Positions 12,080 to 23,477 of a stretch of DNA of 64,000 nt are shown in pieces. The notes below the pieces were generated by a model. It was not told where the DNA came from. It worked only from the letters and a program-made list of their open reading frames with translations, and did not search any database. The DNA comes from Apoderus coryli (taxonomy: Eukaryota; Arthropoda; Insecta; Coleoptera; Attelabidae). The stretch lies in NCBI GenBank assembly GCA_911728435.2, contig OU452202.1, positions 23,787,135-23,851,134 of the forward strand, given 5' to 3'. Each line of letters begins with the position of its first letter. The first letter of the stretch is position 1. A program made the translations under genes and the position numbers.

Positions 12080-12770
12080 CACTCTTAGTTGGAGGAGGGG
12101 TGGAACTGGACGAGGTTTTTTATTTATTCCTCAATATCAATATCGATGTGTGCTAAGCTACACAGCGGAGTTCATCCTTTCAGCGATGGTGTCTTTATCC
12201 CCTCAATCGTGGCAAAACGCGACTTTTTCAGTTTTAGGAATAATTCGCAGAACGCCAAAGTCCGTGAGTACAATTACTGAGGTATGATTGCGGTGTGATT
12301 TTTGGCCATAAAATCACATCAAGCAAGGATGTGTAGCAGTTGTATATCGTGATCCAATGATGATTGTAGGTTTGCCATAAATACGGGCGTTTGCTTCATA
12401 TTATTTGACGCAAACAGAGGATAACTTCAAGATAATATTCTTTATTGGCTTTACGACCCTCTGGCAAGAACTCACTTCGCCTTTCTAGGTGCTTGCATTA
12501 GAATGATGGGGATTTGGTTTCGACGTCATAACCATATACTTGTATTTTGTCACCAGCTATGATCCTAGCAAATTTTCTCCACTGGCTCAACGTTTTCAGC
12601 GGTTGTTAACGTGCTGGTATGTCCAGGGCTGGCATCGTCATCATCAGCTTTCTATGAAGAGCTTTTATCACTTACAACCCGTTTTTAAATGTCCATTGGA
12701 TATTTGCTACTTCGCAGAAAGTTTAAATTGTACTAGACCATTCAAAAGTCCATAGACTGACACATAGATG
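12080..12770 (-). pseudogene. Degenerate mariner transposase
   Basis: Minus-strand translation with frameshifts gives, in family order: AGDK-QVYGYDVETK (first catalytic Asp region, near 12545), EFLPEGRKANKEYYLEV (near 12470-12425), then RSKRPYLW, and finally KLKKSRFATIEGIK (near 12240-12190). These match mariner transposases. The HDN motif around the second Asp and the SPDLAP block are eroded. Stops and shifts make it inactive. The 14.2-kb relic is of the same type in the opposite orientation. Confidence 0.75.
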
Positions 12771-12870
12771 GCGTTACTAGAATTTTTATATGATCTACGG
12801 TGGTCCATTAATTTCAGGATCGATGATCCAAGCTTTAGTTTTGGTTCTGATGCTTTTCAGCTGAGCTTGA

Positions 12871-13325
12871 CTAACTTTTAATCTGTCTCCACGTGGTTTC
12901 AATATTATCTACATTTATTGTTAGGTTAATACTACCCAATCTTGAGTTCAATTCCGCTTGCACTTCTGTTCTCACTGCTGGCTCTAAAAGCTTTCTCGTG
13001 TCTATATACTGTAGGGCCTGATGTTTTTTGTGCTTCTTCAGTTTCATTTTTAATGTATCGGCCAACAGTGAGTGGTCTGTGAAAACATCTGCACCAGGGT
13101 AGGTCTTACTATTTTGAATGGTGTTCCTGAATCTTTTGTTAATAATGATGAAGTCTATCTGATTGCGTATTGGCTATCTCCCCTCTCATTTGGTGTACCC
13201 AAGCCATATTCTCCCACGGTATCCTCTCTCCGCCCTTTAGCTACTTTTGCATTTAGATCGCCCATGATAATATTAACTTCCGAGGATTTAGTCAATTTCA
13301 GTGCTCTTTGTCAAAATTTTGTTTT
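12871..13325 (-). pseudogene. Endonuclease-domain fragment of a non-LTR retrotransposon
   Basis: Minus-strand reading: IIMGDLNAKVAKGRRED, then TVGEYGLGTPNERGD, a frameshift, then QIDFIIINKRFRN, KTYPGADVFTDHSLL and KLKKHKKH. GDLNAKV, QIDFI and SDH-type motifs are those of the APE-like endonuclease of RTE-like LINEs often labelled craniofacial development protein 2. Here the usual SDH is TDH. The section between RGD and QID (normally about 40 residues) is deleted. No reverse transcriptase follows; the mariner relic abuts instead. Confidence 0.75.
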
Positions 13326-13339
13326 TGGTTAATAAGGAA

Positions 13340-14180
13340 TATACACGTGTTAAATCAGGCTTTTAAATTAACTAAATCTGCATCTATTTCTAGAAATATT
13401 TCATAATAAAATTAAAACTTTAGTGATCCTAAGACACTTGAATAAAATGTATTAAAGAGTTTATTAATTTTACAGTTATTCCAAAGCATAAATAAATGCA
13501 AAAGTACACCTCCAACATTATTAATAATGTATAATATTATAGAATTGAGTCATAAACGATACCTAATTTAAACGATTTTAATTAATTTATCTATAGCAAC
13601 ATTTTGCAGTGCTAATTTCTTCACCTTATTACAGACAAGACCTATGCTGTAGAAATCTCTTTAATTACTCCCCTGGTGACATTCAGTAATAACATTTTAA
13701 TATAAAATGGTAAGTAGAAACGAGAAGGAAGTAGATTTGCTCTTAGTAATAAAACCTTGATAGTTACTTGATAATATTATCCACAGAGCTGTTTTATACA
13801 TCAGGGTGTGCGAAAAATAGTATTTTAAAATTAAACATTGCATGTGATTGGCAAAAATGACTTACTAACAACGAATATGTTTACTTCTGGATACATTCTG
13901 AGGCAAATTTACACTAGCTCACGTTTCGTTGATCATCCTGTCTTCAAGGCAACTTTATGTTAACGCAGTTCAGTTGAACTACAATCACGTAAATTGAAAC
14001 TAAAACTGTTTCAGTTTAACAGTGTTGGCGTTGCTCTGAAGAAGCTGGCAGCTGATTGTTTAGTTGCCTATGGAAGTTCGCTGCCTGGCCGCAAGACAGC
14101 AACACCCAAAATTTTGAGGTGCGTTAAAAAAAAAGACGATTTTTCTTTTTTGTGACGTTGGAACACATGCAAGAATCTGT
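13340..14180. other. Non-coding stretch
   Basis: AT-rich, with a moderately GC-richer patch at 14020-14110 that I could not assign. No gene recognised. Confidence 0.4.
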
Positions 14181-14184
14181 ACTA

Positions 14185-14720
14185 AATTATCTGTGTCCGC
14201 TCAAAGGTGAAGCTTTTGCTTATTGTGTTCTTCAATTAGAATGGCGTCGTACATCATGAGTTCTTGCGAGAAGGTCGTATTTCCGCAAAATATCATTCTT
14301 GCATTACGTCAACGAACTTCTTGGTCAAAAGGACCGCACGGTCATCATGCCTCAGCCACGGTATTCACCGGACTTGGCCCTCTGTATCTTTTCCTATTCC
14401 AAAAACTAAAATGTCCGATAAAAGGACGGGGTTTTGCCACGATTGAGAAGATCAAGACCGCATCGTTGGGATTTCTTTGAAGGGAATCAAAAAAGATATT
14501 TACGAATATTTTTTTGCACAAACTTCGTACTCAGCTTGGAGCGAAGAATTTTGAAGACGGTTAGCGGTTAGCTTGATATGAAACATTATCAAATACGAAA
14601 TTTGTAATCTATCTGTGGATTACTCTTGCGAAATTAGACATATTTAGAGCTAGACAACCTTTATTTTGGCATATTTGCAATATATTTTTGAGTGAATATA
14701 GGTTTCTTTGTGGTCTTTGT
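14185..14720 (+). pseudogene. Degenerate mariner transposase
   Basis: Reading across frames on the plus strand: LLIVFFN then NGVVHHEFLREGR (near 14235-14275), a deletion, KDRTVIMPQPRYSPDLAL (near 14325-14385), then FLFQKLKCPIKGRGFATIE and KIKTASL (near 14390-14470). The third catalytic Asp region (normally APxDFFLF) reads ALCIF, so it is lost. It is the same mariner type as at 12.1-12.8 kb but inverted relative to it. Confidence 0.75.
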
Positions 14721-14769
14721 AGACGGGGACGCATACATTGTAAAAATTTTAATAAACATTTATGTTATG

Positions 14770-15900
14770 TTTATGTTTATTCAATAACTCCATTGTGAAA
14801 TGAACTAACTCTAGCATACAGAGTTATATTTGTACACCATGTATCAGAACTCTGTTATCGTCTAATAGTTACAGGTTATAGGTAGGATAATTTTTTTCAT
14901 TAATAATAAATTTAATAAGGAAGCGATTTCTCTCAACCGTGCACTTGATAAAATATTAAAGTAATAATAACAGGGCGTTTATGAATCAAACGCGATGGCC
15001 TCAACTTGAGAATAAGGTAAACTTTCCTTTGATAGTTATATTAGATCAGGATTAAATATCAAATTATTGAGAAACAACTAGCGTATTCCTTTTGACCTCA
15101 AACATAAAGCAATCAACGTGTTTGTAATCAGATTAGCGTGCTAACGTTGTTCTGGGTCAAATATCATATATTAAGCTATCGATCCAGTTCTTCGCTGGAG
15201 GGTTACCATGAATTTTTTCGCCAGAGAAGCAATTTGCCTTACTAAAGGGGAAAATGTGCTTAAAAATAAGATTTCATCTAAAAAAACTTACAACTGTCTT
15301 TGGAGCCCTGTCAAAAAGGTTGATCATATGATAAATTATGCTCCTGTCCAATTTTAGAACTACTGTCTTAAATAGAGTTGAGGAAGCAAACAAAATATTG
15401 CGTTTATTTAGAATTTAAAACGTAATAAATAAATCAATGGAATCAATCACCTTATGGTGCAGTTTGTCGTCATCCCAACATCAGCAACTTTAATGAACAA
15501 ATTGTCTGTATATTTACTGTAAATATATCATTAATTTTGTATGCAAAATTCAATATCAAGTTGAGACTACTTCTGCAAATGATTTTAAACCAATTTAATA
15601 ACGTCTCATGCATTTATTATATAGGTAGGTATAATAAAATTATGATATTGCATCTTCATTAAAACACCATTCAAGCTTATAAGGATAGATTAAATGCAGA
15701 TGTTTATTTGCATTGTAACTATTAGGTTTTATATCTAATTAAATATGGATATAGGTATACACCTACACAATAAAGTGGAATATTTAATTTTACTTGGGCG
15801 CACAAACTTAATAGATTAAAATAATAATAATTATTGATCATAGAAAAATTAATAACTAATTCAAACCAGCCTTACAGTTGCACAAAAGAATAATTCGAAC
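14770..15900. other. AT-rich non-coding stretch
   Basis: No coding, RNA or repeat structure recognised. Confidence 0.4.
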
Positions 15901-15918
15901 CACATTCTTATTTTTCAG

Positions 15919-15994
15919 AATCTTCTAGTTCCAGGACAGTACCGGCACTCGTTTACGAGGGAGAATCAAGAAGATCCTCTTTCGTGAGCGTGAT
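15919..15994 (+). CDS. Orphan internal exon of an unidentified plus-strand gene
   Basis: A 76-nt segment is bounded by a textbook acceptor (TTCTTATTTTTCAG) and donor (GTGAT|GTAAGT). Only one frame is open: two bases, 24 codons and two bases. The peptide is SSSSRTVPALVYEGES followed by RRSSFVSV. GC content and codon variety are far above the flanks. RRSS is a consensus-like basophilic kinase site. I do not recognise the protein. No confident neighbouring exon was found, so it would be a small exon between long introns, on the strand opposite to hamlet. Confidence 0.45.
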
Positions 15995-16181
15995 GTAAGT
16001 GGGCGAACCTCGAGTAGATAAACAAGCCAAGCGAATCAATTTTTAATTATTATAATTATTAATAGTTTTTAATACTTACTTATTCTTTTTCCATTAAACT
16101 GATTTTCATATTATTAAAAGTTTAATTTTGTGTGACAATACTTACAGTCCTAGTGTTGTAAAAATAATTCAAATTTAGATA

Positions 16182-17328
16182 AGGGTGTCCAAAATTCAGG
16201 TATCATTTTAATGGTGCTGCCATTTTTTTCTACTTGTAATTTGTTTCAGATTCTAAACACATTCCGGTTAGTTAATATGGAACGTTACATGAAGGAACAA
16301 CGTGTTTTTATTGTTAAAAAAATTTTGAAAATGGCAAAAGTTTACAAGTTGTAATTAGGAAATTTAAAACAAAATTCGGTAGAGAACAAATCGTGCCATC
16401 AAACTGATGGTTGAGAAATTTAAAGAAACTGGATCCCGTTCATGTTAGCGGAAACAGAATTTATCAACCACTACGGTCGTTCACCTGAAAATATAGGAGC
16501 TGTGAGCTGAGTGTTGAAGAAGATCCAAAAACATCCATTCGTCATCGTTCGCAGGAATTAAACATCAAACGATCAACATTATTCAACATTTTGCATTGTG
16601 ATCTCCATTTAAAGGCTTATAAGATCTAGCTGACCCAAGAATTCAAACCAGCTGACCACGCATTACGTCGGCAATTCGTTTCTTGGGCCATCGAAAAACA
16701 AGAAGAAATTTATAATTTTTTTAACAAAATAATCTTCACCGTCGAAGTCCATTTCCAGCTCAATGGCTACGTCAACAAGCAGAATTGCCGCATTACGGGT
16801 GAAGAGAATCCAAGAGTTATCTTAGAGCAACCATTACATTCACAAAAAGTTACGGTTTGGTGTGGTTTGTGGTCCAGAGGAATTATCGGACCATATTCTT
16901 TAGAAAACGAAAATGGTAATGCGATTACACTCAATGGAACTCGCTACAGGGAGATAATCCGAAGCTTGTTGTGCCGGAAAATTGGTGATTTAGACGTAGA
17001 GAATATGTGGTTTCAACAGGATTGTACCATTTGTCACACAGCAAGAGAAACAATGGATCTTTTGAAAGAAAATTACGAAAATCGCATTATTTCTCGTAGA
17101 GAAGGAGTAAATTGGCCAGCAAGATTTTTTTTCTTGGTTTTTTAAAATTGAAAGTGTACAGCAATAATCCCACAACCGTTCATGAGCTTAAAACCAACAT
17201 TATCGAGCAGATATCAACCATTGACAACAATTTATTGCAAAACGTGATTTGACAATTGTGGTAAAACATTTTTATTTTAGTTCACAGATAAGATTCAAAA
17301 ATTGCACTGCCCTAAATTTTTAAACCCA
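16182..17328 (+). mobile_element. DD41D-type mariner-superfamily element, decayed
   Basis: The transposase relic is flanked by imperfect inverted ends: GGGTGTCCAAAATTCAGG at about 16183 and, inverted, GGGTTTAAAAATTTAGGG near 17327. A TA precedes the left end. The right flank no longer shows a clean TA, so the exact end is approximate. Confidence 0.5.
16277..17265 (+). pseudogene. Transposase of the DD41D-type element, inactivated
   Basis: It starts MERYMKEQRVFIVKK. In-frame pieces include SIRHRSQELNIKRS (helix-turn-helix), FQLNGYVNKQNCRI, VTVWCGLWSRGIIGPY and ENMWFQQDCTICHT. The first catalytic Asp of the family (FSDEAHF) reads FTVEVHF, so it is lost. The second Asp (QQD) is kept. The third-Asp block (CDLTPLDYxLW) is deleted around 17125. 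Several stops and frameshifts occur. It is clearly related to the much better preserved copy at 32.8-33.8 kb, and more diverged than that copy. Confidence 0.8.
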
Positions 17329-17719
17329 AGATGTGTCACAAACTACTTACTTTTAAAATCTTTTTATAAAATAACTCTAAATATAACTGTGAAGGATCAA
17401 AAATTTTTAATTTTTTTTTCTTGAGAAAATCGATTAAAATCGCCTACTTTTACAACAAAATTAAAAATTTTTTTTTTGATAGCTACCAATGAAAAGTCTG
17501 GATTTTACACAAAAACATCAGTTTTTATCTTACATAGGTAATTTGTAAAAGTAATAACCTCCATTGGATCCCCATTAATAGTAAAATGCGTCACAGATAA
17601 GATGTTGGATGAAAACAAAAGTGGTTTTTAGCTTTTGTTTTGAAGCAGCACTATGTTTAATACTGATAAAATATTCCATAATACTCTGGATGTCCTATAG
17701 ATTAAGAAATAAATCTCTG

Positions 17720-18394
17720 TTCCATCCACCAAATTATTTTAATAAGTTATCTTCGAATAAATCCATTCATTGAAAACATATTTTGGCTCTAGTAAGGGTC
17801 ATCATAAACTTGAGATACTTATATCATATTCTATAACTAAAAGAAAAGCAACAGTGCTTGTACGTATAACTTCGTAGGTACAGGAGACTATTCCATGTTT
17901 AAGTCTTACCTTATTGGAAAGAAAATCTTTATATTAGACTACATATTAAAGAAATTTTGACATTTGAACAGACCTCATGTTTTACGTTCAAATGTCAAAA
18001 TAAACATCTTCTACAACATGGACACATATCATTCAAACCTTGTCTGTAACTTATTTCAGTATAATAAGTGACACTTGACAGTACTTGACCTTTTCCTCTC
18101 TTTGTAATATAAATATATTGTTTAATAAGGTCATGTTTTGATATTAAAAAATTTGTATTACCCGATGATTTATAAAAAGAAAGACATAAAATTATTGAGG
18201 TATTTCCATGTAAAACCTCAATTTGCTTAATGTGTAATCTAAGTGTAATATAAAAATTTTACAGCAAGTTACAAAATCATTGTTGCTTGATATGTCTGTA
18301 TAATATGATATATCTCAACTGATGATGACTCTTACTAGGGTCCAAATATGGGGAATGGATTAATTAGAAGATAATTAATATGGTGGATTGGACT
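17720..18394. repeat. Large inverted repeat (foldback element), arms about 100 bp
   Basis: The reverse complement of 17720-17832 matches 18300-18394. Shared order: AATATGATAT, TATCTCAA, ATGATGAC-CTTACTAG, AAATATG, AATGGATT, GAAGATAA, ATGGTGGAT. The spacer is about 470 bp. This could be one foldback transposon or two opposed copies of a short repeat. The right arm contains a CTGATGA module. Confidence 0.7.
18319..18350 (+). repeat. CTGANGA-hairpin-GAAAC-like module, copy 1
   Basis: CTGATGA, one T, GACTC-loop-GGGTC, then CAAATATG (consensus GAAACATG decayed). A degenerate inverted copy sits at about 17780-17812. Confidence 0.5.
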
Positions 18395-19306
18395 GTGTTG
18401 GCCATTTTGGAGATTTTGTAGTGAAATTTAGTGTCAATGTTATGGACTTTAACTCTAACTTCCTATCCTACGTCAGTAAAAACATTTAAATTATATTCGT
18501 AAATAGAAAAACCTTAGCTTTACGCTCTACTGGATGCGCACTGAAGAAAACCCGAATTGTGATAATTTTTTTGTTACAACAAATAATAAAATTTAAAAAA
18601 TTTTTGTTCAGCCAAAATTTAATTATCTAAAATACTCATTTAAAAGAAACAGTTAGTTAATTGTCAATAATAATATGCTTCACTAATTTGTTTTTCGATT
18701 AATTGGTTACCGACCGCTAAACATTTAGGTAAACTACAAAAAAAAACAATTTTCTGAAATCTTTACTAAATGTAGGAAGTTCAGTTTCGGAAACAGCAGC
18801 AGATCTAATTATTAAAAAAATTGTTAGACAAACATATATACTAGTGATCAAAACCGTCGTAAAGAGATTTTATTATTTCGATCCACTCTGTATATATGAT
18901 CTCTATGCTGTATCCCATAATTGCACGCATAACATAATTACGGATGTAAAATTAGACGTTTGAATCGGCTTAGTACAAATTCTCTTAAAATTCATTTATT
19001 CATTATGCACTACCGATATAGGAAACTAGTTTTAATATGATTTTCCAAAAAAAAATACTACCAACTAAAATAAAAAAAATATGTATGGACACACCGTTAT
19101 AACTAGCATAAATACCTAGTAATAATTCTAGCGTTATACAGTGCTAGTAGGATTATGTAGAAGCCTAATTTACATGATGCATTTTGCTGTCTATACAGAT
19201 TTTGATTATAGACTAAGCAGATTTGTATTTATGCTTGTGAAGTATTATCAATTATAAATGTTATAAATAACTAAAGAATTTTGCAATCAAACATCACACT
19301 TTAGGC

Positions 19307-19332
19307 CTGATGGTGGCTAAAAGGCCGACACC
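19307..19332 (+). repeat. CTGANGA-hairpin-GAAAC-like module, copy 2
   Basis: CTGATGG, GGCT-loop-AGGCC, then GACACCGG. The core is mutated at two positions relative to CTGATGA and GAAAC. Confidence 0.4.
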
Positions 19333-19489
19333 GGTCATTACAAAAATAAATTATTGTGTATGACAAGACTGTGTTATTTTTTGATACCATTTTTCTTGTG
19401 CCACACTGTATATATGTATTTAAATGTAGTTATAGTAGTTAAATAATATTCTCTAAATTCCCAATTGTTAATAGCAACTCATTCTTTCT

Positions 19490-19645
19490 TGTTGGGGAGA
19501 ATAACATAGCGTTTACAAATTTTTTCACTACGACGTTTGGTTTTTTAAATACCATCATCAACTTGGTTTTATGAAATACGGCTCTGGATTTTTTATTTTT
19601 AAATTTAAAGTCATTTTCAATTTAAAAATAGGTGGTATACATTAA
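19490..19645 (-). repeat. Dispersed repeat, minus-strand copy
   Basis: Its reverse complement matches 29930-30060: AAAAAATCCAG-GCCGTATTT, CAAGTTGATGATGG, CGTCGTAGTGAAAA, GTAAACGCTAT. It is part of the foldback family at 29.8-30.2 kb. Confidence 0.7.
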
Positions 19646-19649
19646 TAAA

Positions 19650-21165
19650 AGTAATTGTAATTTGCCTAAAAAAGGTTTTCTTGTATTTTGATATAATTAT
19701 AATATATAATATTATAAGAATTAACAATCATATAGGTATATACACGTGTAAAACTTCATTGATGGATCTAAAAACGTTAATATTAATAAAAAACCATCAT
19801 CAGGGGCTAATCTCGATTACAATGCGTTTGCGGAACTATGTTTATAGGAACTTTCTTAATTTGTAATAATAATATCGATTTTGTTATATTCATTAGCAAA
19901 ATTCTACAATTTGTCATAGTTGTTGATTATTTTTGTCAAGTGTCATATTTATTTGCTATCTAAAGCCATCATGGCCAACTAAAATCCATTAAATTTGAAA
20001 TTCATATCACTAATGTAATAGAAAAATGTAAAATTGCCAATATTTTGAAAACTATCAGTTTTTGGGACAGACATCCTTTGATAAACTTGCCCTTATTTTT
20101 GATGCAAAAAAATAAAAAAAATATAAAATGGGGGGTTGCCAATTAAAAATTTTGAATTATGACACTTTTTTCCCTTTGATTTTTTACCCTTTTTTTCAAA
20201 TACCCTGTATTAATATTTACTAAAAAAATATAAGTAGGCGGCTAAAGTAGATCTATATCTCCTAGGATATTCCAACAAATTAAATTATTAAAGCTTCCAT
20301 ATAATAAAAAAAATATTCTCTAGTCTGAAAACGTCATTTTTGACATAAAATTTCAAATATTTCGAAAACGGCTGGCGATAGGCATAACATATTATGTATG
20401 AAATATGTTTAGAATTACAAGGAGAATCCAAAAAAATATAATTTATATAGGGTCGTATTTGAAATAAGGAAGTTAACACCCATTTCCGGTATAACCGGAA
20501 GTGCTAGATTCTTGGAAACATTTTTACCGAATTGGTCCCGTCGACCTAAGTACCACACCAGATTTTCAGATTGTTCGACAGTTTAGTTTCTCCATAGTCG
20601 ATCGAATCCCTTCCCGGTGGGACACCCGGTATGTGAAACAGTAAAATAAGTCTACATTTCCTACTCATCAATGTCATTGACTCCAATATGTATTTGAAGT
20701 AGCCCATATATTCTCTAGTACACGTATACGACTGCTAGGATAAAAACTAAAACAACTCCGATCAAAGAACGTCAAATCTAATAGACATTGCAACAATTTT
20801 ATAATAAAAGCGGACAATTAAAGTCTCGACGCGTTATAACTTGCTTTTTTGTTATGTATCGGTATGTAACATCTATAACAATATCGTAAACAACACTTAT
20901 AAGAGGCAGTTTGCATTCAACACAACGTCCACAAAAGCTTTGAATTACAGTGCAGGCCAAAATTTGATTAACTTTCTTAATGACGATCTTAGGACGATTT
21001 TTTTTATTAATAAACCTTCATCTTAGAAGACCATCAGAACGTTTCGCAAATGCCACAGTTTCCTAGAGCACTCTCTCAGCAGCTGCCACTGAAGATACTC
21101 CAAATCATTGTATGTTCACATTCGCTTATCATTATTTATAAGCCATCTGTCACTTAGATGAATTT
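19650..21165. other. Non-coding stretch
   Basis: AT-rich. A patch at 20480-20640 begins with a small palindrome, TTCCGGTATAACCGGAA, and is GC-richer; it looks like a repeat, but the family is unknown. Confidence 0.35.
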
Positions 21166-21189
21166 CGCACGCTACTGTATTCCAGTTCA

Positions 21190-21665
21190 TTGATCTGTGT
21201 GCTCAGGAGCTTGAGCAGGAGCATTGCGTGCGAAGATCAATATCAATAGTCTCTGATAGCCAAGCCGGCCTAAGCTAATCAAGATCCACATCAAGAACAG
21301 AGTGGAATTGTCAAAATAGACTCTCTAATATCGGGAGAAACAATAATCTGACTCTGGTCTGGATCCCTGGCCATTCTGGTCTAAAGGGGAATGAACTGAC
21401 AAGAGAAGGGGCTGAAGTAGAACTTATCTTATCAAAACCCACAACTGGCATATCAAATACTATTATCTGGATGACGACAAAAGTTCAGAACTTTTGGCAA
21501 AATTGTCGAGGTTTAGTACTTTCCAAGAAGTTCATTAACCCATCGAAATGAAGCACGAGGGAGTTGTTGGGTATGAGTAGATCTCATCTGCGCTGGCTGG
21601 TTGGACTATACACTGGTCATTGGAGGGTCCGGTGCAGACCCACTCATTTTCAACCTATAGAAGAA
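21190..21665 (+). pseudogene. RNase H-like 3' domain of a LINE (jockey/R1/I type)
   Basis: Plus-strand pieces: SIVSDSQAGL (active-site Asp region), NLTLVWIPGHSGLKGNE, FWQNCRGL, STRELLGMSRSHLRWLVG and LYTGHWRVRCRP. This is the RNase H domain and the following segment that end the ORF2 of several insect LINE clades. The Asp of the GNExAD motif is replaced (GNELTREG), and one stop follows the first motif. A short related tail may sit at 42890-42940. Confidence 0.7.
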
Positions 21666-21854
21666 TGTTTTTATGATTTTGGTTAAATCAAATACGACAT
21701 TTCAGGTGAGCAAAATGGTTTATTTTTGCAGACATTTTAAACTCTAATAGAATACAGGAGGACAAGTGGTTCCACGAGCCCTCTTCTGATCACGCTACCC
21801 TCATGCAATTTGAAAACTTTGGAGTGTTGGCTGTGGTTTTATTTGGGGTCACAG

Positions 21855-22796
21855 ACTGTCGAGATATATACAAAAAGTGTGAGAATCTGGTTGATCGTTC
21901 GCAATTTGGCTTTAGAAACGGAATGGGAACCCGAGGTGCTCTTTCCTCTTTGAATGTACTGACTCAGAGATGTAGGGACATGAACGCCGATGTATTCGCA
22001 TGCTTTATTGACTATAAAAAAGCTTTTGACTGTGTGTCACATCAAAAAATGATCAACATCCTAAAATCTACCGGGATCGACGCACAAGATCTAAAGATCA
22101 TAACCGGACTTTACTGGCTTCAAACAGCAACAATCAACATCAATGGGTCCACATCAGAGGAGATAGCAATAAGAAGAGGCGTGCGACAAGGATGTGTATT
22201 GTCTCCCTTGCTGTTTAACCTCTACTCTGAGGCGGCTGGGCACGCTCGGCAACCAGCAATGCAATCCAAAACTCGAAATCAGATCACGAATTGCACAAGC
22301 GCGGAAAACTCTGAACAGCATGAGGACACTTCTGGCAAACCGAAACCTCAGCCTGGAACTCCGGACTAGAATACTTCGCTGTTACATCTTTCCTGTTCTT
22401 TTGTACGGATGCGAGAGTTGGACCATGGATGCGACCACAGAAAAGAGAATCGATGCGTTTGAAATGTACACCTCCAGGCGAATGCTGCGAGTATCCTGGA
22501 CAGATATAGAGGTTCTACAGCAAATAGGTAAACATAAAGAACTCCTCACGACAATCAAGGAGAGAAAGCTGCAATACCTGGGACATATCATGAGGGGCGA
22601 CCGATATGAGCTTCTCTGCCTGATAATAGAGAGGAAGATCGAAGGAAAACGGTCGGTCGGCCGTAGACAGAATTCATGGTTGAGAGACTTGCGCAGATGG
22701 CTCGGACAGACGTTTATTGAAATTTTCAGAGCTGCGGTTTCTCGTGCGACAATAGCCATTTGGATCGCCAACCTTCGTAGGAAGACGGCGTCGTAA
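21855..22796 (+). pseudogene. Non-LTR reverse transcriptase with the catalytic YADD region deleted
   Basis: The N-terminal part (21855-22230) reads RSQFGFRNGMGTRGAL, then motif A CFIDYKKAFDCVSH, then motif B GVRQGCVLSPLLFNLYSE. The sequence then jumps, with a frame change, straight to the post-polymerase region: IRSRIAQARKTLNSM, YIFPVLLYGCESWT, RRMLRVSWTD, RKLQYLGHIMRGDRYEL and GRRQNSWLRDLRRW, stopping at 22796. The motif C (YADD) to thumb portion is missing, so it is non-functional. It ends in AAGAAGAAG-like sequence typical of the 3' terminus of this RTE-like group. The preceding RNase H fragment is from a different element. Confidence 0.85.
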
Positions 22797-22799
22797 GAA

Positions 22800-23470
22800 G
22801 AAGAGATTGACCCATACATTACATCCCAAATAACCATGTTTTATTGAACCTTTGAATCTTGCGTTCTCACTGTAATAGCCGAGAGTCAACAATATTGACT
22901 CAACCTGTATATTCAAAGCTACAATTCAAAACTGTAGCAGAATGTGACGCTACGAACCGATAGACAAGAAAGAACAACAAACACAGGGGAAAAAAGGCGC
23001 AATTAGAAGGCGTAACTGTGTTTATTGGTTCTTCTCTAGATTTACAATGTACTTTACCTTCCATGGATGGTAACAATAAAATAGGCATAGCATTTCTTTT
23101 ACGGGTCGGGATGTCAATTAGTGTATCAATGGATTCTTTTGATGGACTCGATAATACTGAAACTTTGTTTCACGTCTTTTATTTCTTCACATTCCGTGTT
23201 TTGTTTTTTCTTAGTTATTTCTTATACACCGTTTGTGTTAATACTCTTATGAGAATTGTGTGCAGGATTTCTATTCTGAGTGATAGTCCACATTTTTTAA
23301 ATACATCAATAATTTATCACACGGGATAGTTTGTATCTAACAACTATACAAATTTGCACCAGCTTCAATCTTGTTGACATTCTTGATATTTAGTTATCCA
23401 AAATTCAGCTGTAGCAACCCTAATGAATTTATCAGATTGATCAATTAATTTGTTCAAAATGGTGAATTTA
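22800..23470. other. Spacer between LINE fragments
   Basis: An open frame of about 100 codons at 23018-23329 has a hydrophobic C-terminal half, but no family resemblance or splice support. Probably not a gene. Confidence 0.3.
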
Positions 23471-23477
23471 TGAGTTT

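Noticed and set aside
13072..13332. Plus-strand 86-codon frame
   Set aside because: Antisense of the LINE endonuclease fragment on the minus strand.
23018..23329. 103-codon plus frame with hydrophobic C-terminus
   Set aside because: No splice context or recognisable family; length is not remarkable in this composition.
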